Origin: Pseudalkalibacillus sp045920555
GTDB taxonomy: Bacteria > Bacillota > Bacilli > Bacillales > Fictibacillaceae
Length of the DNA: 64,000 bases
Assembly (NCBI RefSeq): GCF_045920555.1
Contig: NZ_CP174509.1
Coordinates: 4,278,001 to 4,342,000 of the forward strand
Direction: 5' to 3'
A program made the translations under genes and the position numbers. Of the stretch, positions 33,355 to 42,431 are shown in pieces (positions within the stretch are counted from its first letter, which is position 1; every line of letters begins with the position of its first letter). Below the pieces are notes generated by a model. It was not told where the DNA came from. It saw nothing but the letters and a program-made list of their open reading frames with translations, and did not search any database.

Positions 33355-34590
33355 TTAGGACTGTGAAATACGTAAAGTTGTCTGATACAATAATTCGACT
33401 CCTTTTTCAATATCAGCCATTTCGGCAAACTCCAATGGATTGTGACTGATCCCTTTTTCACACCGTACAAAGATCATGCCGTAATCACTGATATAGGACA
33501 TGAAAAGCGCATCATGGAATGGCCCGCTCATCAAAACAGGTGAATCAAATCCTAGCTTTGCGTCTTCCTCTTTCATAATGTCCTTGATCCAGTCGGCGCA
33601 GTATCTTGGATCACTTCGTGTATCTTCGCTTATATTGACTTCCAGGTTTTTTTCAGAAGCTGTCTTTTCAATGATTTGATACAGTTGTTTTTCAATTGCC
33701 GAACGCCTTTCAAGATCAATATCCCGGAGATCGATCGTAAACGTGACTCTTTCCGGTATGATATTTCGTGAATTCGGGAAAACGTTCAAATTCCCCACTG
33801 TGCCCACGGTTGTCTCTACTCCTTCTTTATTCACAAGGTCATTGAATTGTCGAATGATTTCTGCAGCCCCGACCAAAGCATCCTGCCGTAAGTTCATCGG
33901 TACTGATCCAGCATGACCTGCAAAGCCTTCGAGGGTAACCGTCAGCCAAATCGGACCAGAAATACCTGACACGATCCCTACAGGTTTACCTTGAGCTTCG
34001 AGGACTGGTCCTTGCTCTATATGCAATTCAATGAAAGCCTCGATATCCCCTTTTTGATAGACAGGGCTTGCTGAATTGTCAGGTTCGACACCGAATTCTT
34101 TCAAAGCTTCACGTCTTGTCATACCGTTCTGATCTTTCCGATCGAGCTCTCCTTCTTCCAGTAAGCCTGTCAATGCCCGTACCCCAAAGACACCCTTGTT
34201 GAATCGACAGCCCTCTTCATCTGAGAAACAAATGACTTCTATCGTCCGCTCAGGAATGATTCTGTTATCTTTCATCGTATGTACAACTTCAATCGCACCA
34301 AGTGATCCGGCAGTACCGTCAAAACGTCCACCATAAGGTTGTGAATCGATGTGGGAACCTAAAATAAGGATCGGCTTCTCTTTATCTCGTCCCTCTATTC
34401 GTCCGATCAAGTTGCCAAATCCATCAATCCTGGTCGCCAATCCTGCCTCTTCCATCCATCCTTTCACAACCTCGACTGCTTGCCGATCTTCTTTGGAATG
34501 TGCCAACCGGCATACACCAGTTTCACCGATTTTCCCTATTTCAGCTAGTTTGTTGAGATGGCTGCTTAAACGTTCACGATTAATCGACAT
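33355..34590 (-). CDS. M20 Zn-dependent hydrolase (allantoate/N-carbamoyl-amino-acid amidohydrolase type)
   Basis: This 411-residue enzyme is of the hydantoinase/carbamoylase group. Metal-binding blocks are ILGSHIDSQPYGGRFDGTAG, CFSDEEGCRFNKGVFGVRAL and IELHIEQGPVLE, and a late His is in GPFHDALFMS. The dimerisation domain contains GFAGHAGSVPM. Such enzymes remove a carbamoyl group from N-carbamoyl amino acids, ureidoglycolate or allantoate. It is the first gene of an operon with the YtcJ-type enzyme and symporter. The exact substrate is unknown. Confidence 0.88.
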   Translation of the reverse strand: MSINRERLSSHLNKLAEIGKIGETGVCRLAHSKEDRQAVEVVKGWMEEAGLATRIDGFGNLIGRIEGRDKEKPILILGSHIDSQPYGGRFDGTAGSLGAIEVVHTMKDNRIIPERTIEVICFSDEEGCRFNKGVFGVRALTGLLEEGELDRKDQNGMTRREALKEFGVEPDNSASPVYQKGDIEAFIELHIEQGPVLEAQGKPVGIVSGISGPIWLTVTLEGFAGHAGSVPMNLRQDALVGAAEIIRQFNDLVNKEGVETTVGTVGNLNVFPNSRNIIPERVTFTIDLRDIDLERRSAIEKQLYQIIEKTASEKNLEVNISEDTRSDPRYCADWIKDIMKEEDAKLGFDSPVLMSGPFHDALFMSYISDYGMIFVRCEKGISHNPLEFAEMADIEKGVELLYQTTLRISQS

Positions 34591-34708
34591 ACCTTCACCC
34601 CTTCAATCATTTGAAAAACCGACAAATATACTGAATTTTCATTATTTTCATTAATCATACCTGACCTTTTCAAGAAGTTCTATATTACTTTTGTGTATAA
34701 ACAAAAAA

Positions 34709-34973
34709 TAAGAGTTTCTTAGCATGAAGAAACTCTTACACAAGTAATCTTTTATAGTAAAAAGGAATGGGTTAACTAGCTCTCTAAGTCCCATCCTTAA
34801 CTTTTTTACCCCTTGGGTTCCAGGTGATTCCAGGAAATATCAGTATAATTCTATAAATTTATGATTAATCCAAGAAAATCACGATGTTATCCTAAAAATT
34901 TCGACAATTATTCTAGAAAACAGTAAGAAAGATTATTAAAAAAGAGGACCTGAACGACTCAGGTACCTCTTAA
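34709..34973 (-). terminator. Two minus-strand terminators in the 34591-34977 gap
   Basis: The BASS operon ends with AAGAGGxACCTGA paired with TCAGGTxCTCTT at 34938-34973, followed by TTTTTTA. A second hairpin, AAGAGTTTCTT/AAGAAACTCTT, lies at 34709-34738 with TTATTTTTTG after it on the minus strand. Between them no ORF is evident. A small RNA ending at the second hairpin is possible. Confidence 0.7.
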
Positions 34974-34977
34974 AGGG

Positions 34978-35964
34978 TTAGTTGCCTGTATTCTGTACAG
35001 GAATGTCCGATGCCACGTTTGCTGTCACTTCCTTTTCTGTGACAGGTTTCTTGGACCAGAAGGTAGCGAGGATCGGCCCGGATATATTGTGCCAGACTGC
35101 TGCGATGACGTTTGGAAGTGCTGCCAGCGGCCCGAAGTGAGCCGTAGCTAAAGCGACACCGAGTCCTGAATTTTGCATCCCGACTTCGATTGAAATCGCA
35201 CGCCTCTTACTTTCATCCAACCTCATAGCCCATGCTGTTGTGTATCCGAGCATCAAACCTAGTAAATTATGAAGCATGACGGCTGAAAAGATAATCAGGC
35301 CAGAAGTTGCTATACTTTCAACATTTGCAGAAACAACCGCTGAAACGATGATGATGATCGCTACCACTGAAATCAACGGGATGATTGTTGCACTTTTTTG
35401 AACCGTAGTTGGAAAAATCTTTCGGATAAGGATACCAAGTGTGATTGGTAGGATAATTACCTGAACGATTGAAATGAACATCGCAACTGGGTCGACCGGT
35501 AACCATTGTCCTGCAAGTCCCAAAAGGATAAGCGGAGTAAGAATTGGGGCTAGCATCGTAGACAAGGAGGTCATCGCTACAGAGAGTGCCAAATTCCCTT
35601 TTGCCAAGTAAACCATCACATTCGAGGCTGTCCCGCCAGGAACGGAGCCAAGCAATACCAAGCCTGCTGCCAATTCTGCCGGAAGATTCATTGCATAAGC
35701 AAGCCCCAAAGCAATCAACGGCATGATGATGAATTGAGCCGCTACACCTATGATGACTGGAACCGGCTTTTTTAGAACTAATTTGAAATCGACCGGTTTC
35801 AAGGTCAGTCCCATCCCGAACATGACAACGCCTAATAAGATTGTGATATAACTTCCTAATCCTAAAAACGGAGTTGGAATGAAATAAGCGATCAAGGCAA
35901 TGGCGATCACCCAGATGGCAAAATATTTTCCTGCTAGACTACTGATCGATTCTAGTAATTTCAT
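34978..35964 (-). CDS. BASS-family sodium-dependent transporter
   Basis: This is a 328-residue carrier with about ten transmembrane helices of the bile acid:sodium symporter family. GLVLLGSVPGGTASNVMVYLAKGNLALSVAMT is the family's sodium-site crossing region, and ISIEVGMQNSGLGVALA the second. Bacterial members carry pantoate, pyruvate, glycolate or similar acids. It overlaps the GlcD-like oxidase gene by 4 nt, so a 2-hydroxyacid or 2-oxoacid substrate is plausible. Confidence 0.9.
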   Translation of the reverse strand: MKLLESISSLAGKYFAIWVIAIALIAYFIPTPFLGLGSYITILLGVVMFGMGLTLKPVDFKLVLKKPVPVIIGVAAQFIIMPLIALGLAYAMNLPAELAAGLVLLGSVPGGTASNVMVYLAKGNLALSVAMTSLSTMLAPILTPLILLGLAGQWLPVDPVAMFISIVQVIILPITLGILIRKIFPTTVQKSATIIPLISVVAIIIIVSAVVSANVESIATSGLIIFSAVMLHNLLGLMLGYTTAWAMRLDESKRRAISIEVGMQNSGLGVALATAHFGPLAALPNVIAAVWHNISGPILATFWSKKPVTEKEVTANVASDIPVQNTGN

Positions 35965-37355
35965 AGGCCCCTCCTCTTCGTATGCACAAGTTTATTCGGG
36001 TTCATAAGTTCATGTGGGTCAAGTGCTAATTTGATCTTTTCCATGACATGGAAGGCTTTCCCGTGTTCACGTTGCTGGTATTTCATTTTACCAATGCCGA
36101 CACCATGTTCACCTGTACACGTGCCTCCGCGTTGAAGTGCATATTCAACGATTTCCTCATTGAATTGCTCTGCCTTTTTCACTTCTTCCGGATCTTCCAT
36201 ATCAATCATCAGTGAAGTATGGTAATTCCCGTCACCGACATGACCAAGGATTCCTCCTTGAAGGCCTAACTCCTCAATTCGTTTTCTCGCAAATTTGATT
36301 GCGCTTGCCAGCTCCGTAATCGGCACGCAAACATCTGTAACCATATGTTTTTTGCTAGGATTCAAATGCATATAAGCATAAGCAAGATTGTGCCTTGCTT
36401 CCCACAGTTTATTGCGAGCAGCATTGTCCTCTTCAAAATGGACTTCCTCACAACCATGGTCATCCACGATCTCTTTTGTAAATTCAACATCATGATTAAG
36501 TCCTGGTTTATTTCCATGAAATTCTAAAAATAAAGTTGGTTTTTCTTTGTAATCTGTTTCACTGTAGCGGTTGACTTGTCTGATTGAGGGTTCATCTACA
36601 AGCTCTACGCGCGCAATAGGGATGCCTGCTTGCAAAATCGATACGACTGCTTCAACCGCATCATCGACAGTGGGAAATGCCGCTCTTGCAGCCACAATAT
36701 GCTCAGGTATACCGTACACTCGCATCGTCAATTCGGTAATACACCCTAAAGTACCTTCTGAACCGACAAAAAGGCTGTTCAAGTTATAACCTGAGGAGGA
36801 TTTTTGCGCTAAATTGCCTGTATGAATGATTTCCCCGTCTGGCAGGACGACTTCCAAGTCACGGACTTGATCACGCATGACTCCATACTTTACCGAGGTC
36901 GTACCACTGGCATTTGTAGCTGCCATACCACCTAGAGTTGCATCTGCGCCTGGGTCCACAGAAAAGAATAATCCGTATTTTTTCAGTTCTTTATTCAAGT
37001 GGTTACGTGTTACGCCAGGCTGTACTTTTACGAGAAAGTCCTTCTCCCTCACTTCAAGTACTTTATTCATGAGGGAAAAATCGATTGTAATCCCTTTATC
37101 ATAAGGGATCACATGTCCTTCCAAGCTGGATCCTATCCCAAATGGAACGATGGGTTTTCCATGCTTGTCCGCCACTTTGACAACCGCACTCACCTGATCG
37201 GCTGTTTCAGGGAATACGACGATGTCCGGAGAGCTTGGTGTATGATAGGATTCATCCTTGCTGTGCTGCTCTAGTATCGTTTCATTCATCGAAACCTGGT
37301 GGTCCCCCAGAAAAACTCTAAGTTCCTCATAAACAGTATCAATTGTTGTCTTCAA
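35961..37355 (-). CDS. GlcD-like FAD-linked 2-hydroxyacid dehydrogenase
   Basis: This 464-residue flavoprotein of the FAD_binding_4/FAD-oxidase_C family oxidises D-lactate or glycolate. PIVPFGIGSSLEGHV and GADATLGGMAATNASGT bind FAD, and the C-terminal GGTCTGEHGVGIGKM carries the active-site His. No Fe-S subunit gene is adjacent, so it resembles single-subunit D-lactate dehydrogenases. A promoter lies 50 nt upstream. It is translationally coupled to the BASS transporter, which probably supplies its substrate. Confidence 0.9.
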   Translation of the reverse strand: MKTTIDTVYEELRVFLGDHQVSMNETILEQHSKDESYHTPSSPDIVVFPETADQVSAVVKVADKHGKPIVPFGIGSSLEGHVIPYDKGITIDFSLMNKVLEVREKDFLVKVQPGVTRNHLNKELKKYGLFFSVDPGADATLGGMAATNASGTTSVKYGVMRDQVRDLEVVLPDGEIIHTGNLAQKSSSGYNLNSLFVGSEGTLGCITELTMRVYGIPEHIVAARAAFPTVDDAVEAVVSILQAGIPIARVELVDEPSIRQVNRYSETDYKEKPTLFLEFHGNKPGLNHDVEFTKEIVDDHGCEEVHFEEDNAARNKLWEARHNLAYAYMHLNPSKKHMVTDVCVPITELASAIKFARKRIEELGLQGGILGHVGDGNYHTSLMIDMEDPEEVKKAEQFNEEIVEYALQRGGTCTGEHGVGIGKMKYQQREHGKAFHVMEKIKLALDPHELMNPNKLVHTKRRGL

Positions 37356-37406
37356 ATGTATCTCTCCCCGTCCACTTTTGATTATAAGAATAAACTATTG
37401 AATCGA

Positions 37407-37434
37407 ATTATACATAATACTCAGAATTTTTCAA
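37407..37434 (-). promoter_or_regulatory. Promoter of the GlcD-like/BASS operon
   Basis: On the minus strand TTGAAA (37429-37434), a 16-nt spacer and TATAAT (37407-37412) form a good sigma-A promoter about 45 nt before the start codon. Confidence 0.65.
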
Positions 37435-37460
37435 CCGTAATATTTCCCATTAAGAAAAGT

Positions 37461-37645
37461 GATAACACCCTGATCAGCCACGAAGGTCACAGAAAGTCCG
37501 ACGAGGAGGCTCGAACCAAACAAAGATTTGGTTGTGCGTGGGTTGGGTCCAATGGATGTTATTCAATGTGTCGCTGCCGCAGGAGGACTGAAGTGATCCA
37601 AGTGATTGGCGTTGGAGCCAGACATTAAACTCGTCGGAAAAATTT
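37461..37645 (+). ncRNA. Candidate structured RNA or degenerate structured repeat
   Basis: This 37.4-37.7 kb gap contains a block richer in GC than its flanks. TCCGACGAG (37497-37505) is perfectly complementary to CTCGTCGGA (37630-37638). Inside, GGCTC (37508-37512) pairs with GAGCC (37615-37619), AACCAAA (37514-37520) with TTTGGTT (37527-37533), and CCAA-GTGA-TTGG at 37598-37609 forms a hairpin with a GNRA-type loop on the plus strand. It lies upstream of the glcD promoter, so it is not that gene's leader. I do not recognise the family. Confidence 0.4.
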
Positions 37646-37656
37646 TATACTTACAT

Positions 37657-37687
37657 TAAAAAAGCGTAACTCTATATAGAATCACGC
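37657..37687 (-). terminator. Terminator of the sulfite-oxidase-like gene
   Basis: GCGT-ATTCTATATAGA-ACGC forms a stem with minor mismatches and ends in TTTTTTAA on the minus strand. Confidence 0.7.
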
Positions 37688-37705
37688 CCACTTGGTATCA
37701 GCATT

Positions 37706-38776
37706 TCATTCGATTTTCACTCTGATCTTTTCGATCGCATTATACCCGTATCCTTTCCGATTCCAGAAAGGGGTATCCGGCTGGACTCTTTTAGTAGAGT
37801 CGGTCGCTTTCGCTAAGATCGTATATTCTCCTTTTTTCGTTACCGGCCATTGATAAACCCACTTGACCCCCCCATAGCCATTTTCAGTATCACCTGAGAT
37901 TTTCGCTTTCGACCAGGTTTTCCCATCATCCGTACTGATTTCTACTTTCGTGATGTGCCCTTCCCCTGTCCAGGAAATGCCTTCAATTTTATGCTCACCA
38001 GTATCCAGAACTTCCATATCCAAAGGTTTTTGAATCGTCGAATTCACATTCATGGTTGTGACTGGATAAGCTCCTTCATCGTTTTCTTTATTTGGGTAAT
38101 AAACATAATCAGTAGTCTAGAACGGACCTTCAAAGCTAGATTCTATCACTCGAATTTGTCTGATCCATTTTACCGATGCCATAGCGTACCATTTTGGAAC
38201 GATCAATCTTAATGGGAAACCGTGTTTAAAAGGGATCGGCCTTCCGTTGTACTCATAGGCAACAATCGTATCCGGATGGAGGGCCTTATCTATTGGCAAG
38301 CTTCTTATAAAAGAATGAATCGAATCGGTGTCTGTCCTCTTTCCAAAATCATGGCCCTCACAAACAACCTCTTTAGCACCTTCTTGCATGCCTGCCTGTT
38401 CTAAAAGTATCCTTAAAGGTACACCTTTCCAATAACCCTGGCTGATCGCCCCTTTACTCCATTGTTCGCCAAAGGTTTTCGGCTCGAACAAACTCCTCTT
38501 ATTTCCCGCGCATTCAAGTACTACTTCGACCGATTTTGATGGCATTCTCGTAATATCTTGAATGGAAAACCATTGTGGTATGTCTACCAGCCCGTTTATA
38601 GTAAGCCTATAGTTCTTAGTTGACAAGGGAGGATATCTAAAGTGATTTCGTCTGTAAAATAAATGGGTATTCAGAAAATTTGGGTGAACAAAGTGAATGG
38701 GGGTTTCTTGATTCTCAGGGTATAAACTAAGGGTCGTTAAATATGGCCTTACAAAAGGATAGAATGGAAATAACAT
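37706..38776 (-). pseudogene. Sulfite-oxidase-like molybdoenzyme interrupted by an in-frame TAG
   Basis: A single frame of about 356 codons encodes a sulfite-oxidase-family protein. The Oxidored_molyb domain (about 40-220) has VEVVLECAGNKR with the molybdenum-ligating Cys near residue 89. The C-terminal Mo-co dimerisation domain follows (ISWTGEGHITKVEISTDDG). A TAG at 38117-38119 stops it after SSFEGPF, while the downstream frame continues TTDYVYYPNKENDEGAYPVT in phase. CAG to TAG is the simplest cause. GGAGG lies 5 nt before the ATG at 38776. No signal peptide is seen. It may be a pseudogene or a sequence error. Confidence 0.85.
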
Positions 38777-38899
38777 AATTTCCTCCAAAGAGATGGCATT
38801 ATTAAAATCTATGTTTTATCTCCAAAATTTAATCCATGATTAAAAGCACCCTCTCAAGGAGCTAGGTGCTGAAATGTCGATCATATGAGATTTCCAGCT

Positions 38900-39802
38900 T
38901 TAATAAACCGGTGTACAATATCCTAAATAGCCTTGATTACTTCCTCGGACAATCTGGTCATACCTTGAGCGGATTTCTCTAGTAATCCCCCCTTCCCGGC
39001 CTGTGCCGATGATTCTGCGGTCAATTTGAATGATAGGTTTTATCCCGATCGCTGTCCCTGTAAAAAAAACCTCGTCAGCTGAATATAGCTCCGTTCTTGC
39101 TAAGCTTCTCTCAATTACAGATAAATTCAATTCCTTTTGGGCTATTTGCATAACTGTATCACGTGTTATTCCGGAGAGAATATCGTCTGAAACAGGAGGA
39201 GTGCATAACTGTTTATTTTTGATGATGAAAATATTTTCACCTGGTCCTTCGCTAACCTTTCCTTCTTTTGTCAGCAATATAGCTTCATCGAAACCATTCA
39301 ATCTAGCTTCAGATGTGGCTAATCCTGAATTCAAATACCCGCCTATCGGTTTGGTTTGAGGTGGTATCATATTGCTGCCTATACGTGTCCATGAAGAAAC
39401 GCATACGTGCAAAGCAGGTTTGGGAATGTAGTCGAGCCGGGTGAGATAAATGAATAGCCTATTATAAGGACTTAATAAATCAGGTCGTAAAGTATCTTCA
39501 CCTTTGATGCAAATGGGACGAATATAAACATCTTCTCGTACAGCATTTATTTTAACCAATTGTATTGTCCACTGGATTAATTGGTCTGTAGTATATGGGA
39601 TATTAAGGTGCAATGATTTTCCTGACTCCCGGAATCGCTCATAATGATCGAATAGGCGAAATAAATATAACTGGTTCTGACTTGAATTCCAAAAGGCCCT
39701 TATTCCTTCGAAGCATCCTAAACCATAATTCAATCCTTTATTTCTAACACTCACAGACACTTCGGGTTCACGAAGAAACCGTCCTTGATCAAAAATATAC
39801 AC
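38900..39802 (-). CDS. ilvE: Fold-type IV aminotransferase (branched-chain, IlvE-like)
   Basis: This 300-residue PLP enzyme has the IlvE/DAAT fold. NYGLGCFEGIRAFW, IRPICIKGED and the cofactor Lys in TKPIGGYLNSGLATSEA are followed by EGPGENIFIIKN and VFFTGTAIGIKPI, which match branched-chain aminotransferases. It would transfer amino groups between leucine/isoleucine/valine and glutamate. The C-terminus YDQIVRGSNQGYLGYCTPVY is normal. It is a single gene, divergent from the LysM-CAP gene. A D-amino-acid transaminase or ADC lyase is less likely. Confidence 0.86.
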   Translation of the reverse strand: MYIFDQGRFLREPEVSVSVRNKGLNYGLGCFEGIRAFWNSSQNQLYLFRLFDHYERFRESGKSLHLNIPYTTDQLIQWTIQLVKINAVREDVYIRPICIKGEDTLRPDLLSPYNRLFIYLTRLDYIPKPALHVCVSSWTRIGSNMIPPQTKPIGGYLNSGLATSEARLNGFDEAILLTKEGKVSEGPGENIFIIKNKQLCTPPVSDDILSGITRDTVMQIAQKELNLSVIERSLARTELYSADEVFFTGTAIGIKPIIQIDRRIIGTGREGGITREIRSRYDQIVRGSNQGYLGYCTPVY

Positions 39803-40081
39803 AAGCCCGCCCCCAAAAACTGCAGTTTACTTATATGTATAATCGAGTATCAACGTTTATTCGGTAAAAATGGAGTAATCGACTACAGAACCAGTTCAAA
39901 AGAGTCCTTTGATATATTACGGATTAGGAATGCTTTTCACCAAACTTCTGACTTCATAGGAACAATACCTTTAAGTTTACTAAAAAACTTAAAACATTCA
40001 TTTTTCCCCTATCAATCTGTTATAGCACGCAGGAATAAATTACCGGTTTCATTGTTTCCTAGAATTTGTAATACTTTTTAT

Positions 40082-40705
40082 ATGAAAGCGTTCATGAAGA
40101 TTTGCCTCACTCTTTTGTTGTCTGTCACTCTAGTCACGGGATTTAATTCAGAAGCTTCTGCTTCTACTTCGCATACTGTTCAATACGGAGATACGATGTG
40201 GAAAATCGCTATGCGTTATAAGATTGGCACCTCCGAAATTATCAACGCAAATCCCCAAGTGGACAATCCCAATTGGATTTATCCAGGGCAACGGTTGAAC
40301 ATCCCAACGATCAATACGGTAAAATCTGTCGAAGCTCAAGTTGTTGATCTCGTCAATCAAGAACGGGCAAAGCGTGGCTTGCATCCGTTAAAAGCGAATT
40401 GGGAATTGTCACGTGTTGCAAGATATAAATCGAAGGATATGCTCCAAAACAATTATTTCAGCCACACATCTCCAACATACGGAAGTCCTTTTACCATGAT
40501 CAGGAATTTCGGTATCTCCTATCGAACAGCAGGTGAAAATATCGCAGCAGGACAGACGACTGCACAAGCAGTCATGAAAGCGTGGATGAACAGTGACGGC
40601 CACCGTAAAAACATTCTTTCTAGTAACTATAAAGAAATCGGGGTCGGATATACTAAAGGAGGGAACTACGGCCACTACTGGACTCAAATGTTCATCACCC
40701 GCTAA
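40082..40705 (+). CDS. Secreted LysM-CAP (SCP-like) domain protein
   Basis: This protein of about 207 residues is exported. Residues 1-27 form a signal peptide (MKAFMKICLTLLLSVTLVTG ending EASA). A LysM peptidoglycan-binding module follows (about 30-75, HTVQYGDTMWKIAMRYKIGT to YPGQRLNIP). A CAP/SCP domain of the YkwD type takes up about 85-207 (VNQERAKRGLHPL, SHTSP, AGENIAAG, SDGHRKNIL). The frame is open from 39785 but only the ATG at 40082 (or 40094) gives a signal peptide. A spore or cell-wall role is likely. No strong ribosome site is visible. Confidence 0.88.
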   Translation: MKAFMKICLTLLLSVTLVTGFNSEASASTSHTVQYGDTMWKIAMRYKIGTSEIINANPQVDNPNWIYPGQRLNIPTINTVKSVEAQVVDLVNQERAKRGLHPLKANWELSRVARYKSKDMLQNNYFSHTSPTYGSPFTMIRNFGISYRTAGENIAAGQTTAQAVMKAWMNSDGHRKNILSSNYKEIGVGYTKGGNYGHYWTQMFITR

Positions 40706-40708
40706 ATT

Positions 40709-40753
40709 TAAAAGAGCTGATCTTCATAAATAATGAAGGGTCAGCTCTTTTTT
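40709..40753 (+). terminator. Terminator of the LysM-CAP gene
   Basis: AAAAGAGCTGA (40710-40720) pairs with TCAGCTCTTTT (40741-40751), with CTTCAT/ATGAAG inner pairing, then TT. Confidence 0.92.
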
Positions 40754-40801
40754 GTGTTTTAGTTTAAAGCGATTCCTAATGACTTCACAACAATCTTTAG
40801 T

Positions 40802-40897
40802 GGAAACCAGAGACGTCACCATAAATTTAGCGGACACAGGAGACCTTATTTGATCAAAAACGCTATGTTTTACAAAATAGAGGACACCAGAGACCTT
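40802..40897. repeat. Three degenerate GGACACCAGAGACC units
   Basis: GGAAACCAGAGACGTC (40802-40817), GGACACAGGAGACCTT (40832-40847) and GGACACCAGAGACCTT (40882-40897) recur 30 and 50 bp apart in the otherwise empty gap between the LysM-CAP and MFS genes. Confidence 0.55.
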
Positions 40898-40972
40898 TCT
40901 GAAAATCATTGAAAATCAACTGCTTTTTACCCGGATAATGGAATTTCTCAAGTGTTGTTAAGGTGGAGAGAT

Positions 40973-42202
40973 TCAGACTTCCTTTGCCCATTTTTCCAGC
41001 GTTTCATCCTTCGGTAGTAGCATTGTAAACAATCCTAGCAAGGGCAAAAAGCTCACTGCTAACATCGTGAATGAGATGCTTGTGACATCTGCCATTTTAC
41101 CAAGCAAGACTGAACCCAAAGCGCCCATTCCAAAAGCTAAACCGACAATGAGTCCAGAGACCATACCGATCCGCCCTGGCACCAATTCCTGGGCATAGAC
41201 GACTGTTACTGAAAAGCTCGTGTTAAGGATGAAACCGATCAAGAAGAAAAGCGGTATGACAAGCAATAATTCGACATGCGGCAGAATCAATGCAAGCGGC
41301 GCTGTCCCTGCCAATGACCAAAAAATCATATTCCGTTTACCAAGTCTGTCAGCTAATGGTCCGCCGAAAAACGTTCCTAAGACACCCGCCACCAAGAAAA
41401 TGAACAGGTAGATTTGTGCCTGCCTGATCGACAAACCGTAATCCTCAATCAAATAAAATTGATAATAGTTCCCGATGCCTGAAAAATACCAGGAACGTGC
41501 AAAAACTAAGAATATCAAGACGATCATCGCAAAAATGACCTTCTTTTTCCTAGTGACCGTCACATTTTTCTTTTGTTTCACTTTTGGTACACGCGGAAAA
41601 TTCACCAGCTGTCTGCTGTACCATCCAGATACATACAACAATACAAAGATGGCGATCGCAGCAAATGAGGTGAACCAAACCGCACCGAATTGTCCAAGTG
41701 GAACAAAGACCAGGGCTGTCATGATCGGAGCGAGAGACGTCCCAGTATTTCCTCCAACTTGATAGATTGATTGTGCAAGACCTCTTCTATTCCCTGCAGC
41801 CATATAAGCGACCCGTGAACCTTCCGGATGGAAAACAGCCGAACCAAGTCCGATGCCGATTACGGACAAAATAATATAAGGGAACGAATCAGCAAATGCG
41901 ATTCCAAGCATTCCAACCAAGCTTGCGCACATCCCCAGTGGTAAGAGATATGGTGAAGTCGATCGATCCGTGTACCATCCGACCACCGGCTGCATGATGG
42001 ATGAAGTCATATTCAGTGTGAATGCGATCCATCCCAACTGTGTAAACGAGAGCCCCATCGACCGCTCCAGTATGGGGAAGATTGCTGGAATGACCGCTTG
42101 CATCGAATCGTTCAACAAGTGGACAAATCCGATCATGAAAAGTATCGAATACATGGTCGCTGCGGGCTTTTGTGCAGAAACCTTAGTTGTTCCAACCGCC
42201 AT
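40973..42202 (-). CDS. MFS transporter, Fsr (fosmidomycin resistance) family
   Basis: This is a 409-residue 12-helix major facilitator. MIGFVHLLNDSMQAVIPAIFPILE, GIGLGSAVFHPEGSRVAYMA and GGNTGTSLAPI are diagnostic of the Fsr family, whose E. coli member exports fosmidomycin. FFGGPLADRLGKRNMI is the MFS loop motif. Its real substrate here is unknown. It is transcribed alone, with an AAGGAAAG ribosome site. The gap 42203-42431 upstream contains no convincing gene. Confidence 0.9.
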   Translation of the reverse strand: MAVGTTKVSAQKPAATMYSILFMIGFVHLLNDSMQAVIPAIFPILERSMGLSFTQLGWIAFTLNMTSSIMQPVVGWYTDRSTSPYLLPLGMCASLVGMLGIAFADSFPYIILSVIGIGLGSAVFHPEGSRVAYMAAGNRRGLAQSIYQVGGNTGTSLAPIMTALVFVPLGQFGAVWFTSFAAIAIFVLLYVSGWYSRQLVNFPRVPKVKQKKNVTVTRKKKVIFAMIVLIFLVFARSWYFSGIGNYYQFYLIEDYGLSIRQAQIYLFIFLVAGVLGTFFGGPLADRLGKRNMIFWSLAGTAPLALILPHVELLLVIPLFFLIGFILNTSFSVTVVYAQELVPGRIGMVSGLIVGLAFGMGALGSVLLGKMADVTSISFTMLAVSFLPLLGLFTMLLPKDETLEKWAKEV

Positions 42203-42431
42203 ATGCTTTCCTTCTTTCTGATGTTATCCATATGAAAAATTAGCATACCACTTTTTTGCAGCGATTGGTAAAGAAAACTTAGCAAAGCCAAACCTTTGGT
42301 GAAGGCTGAGCTATAGTTCCTCGAAAAAGCAAATACTTTTCCTTCGTGCGATGTTCTGCTTCCGAAGTAACCAGCTTGTGCACTTATACTGAAGAAAGTA
42401 TCTATACTTTCTTTAAGTGTTAAAGAAAGTC

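Noticed and set aside
37470..37495. Hammerhead-like CTGATCAG...CGAA next to the structured block
   Set aside because: The conserved core needs CTGANGA. Here the sixth base is C, and no stem/GTC cleavage context fits.
37299..37628. 109-residue plus-strand frame across the structured block
   Set aside because: It starts inside glcD antisense sequence and has no ribosome site or family resemblance. The block is better explained by RNA-type pairing.
40083..40097. cre-like ATGAAAGCGTTCATG at the LysM-CAP start
   Set aside because: The last positions (ATG instead of WCA) break the CcpA consensus and the sequence is coding.
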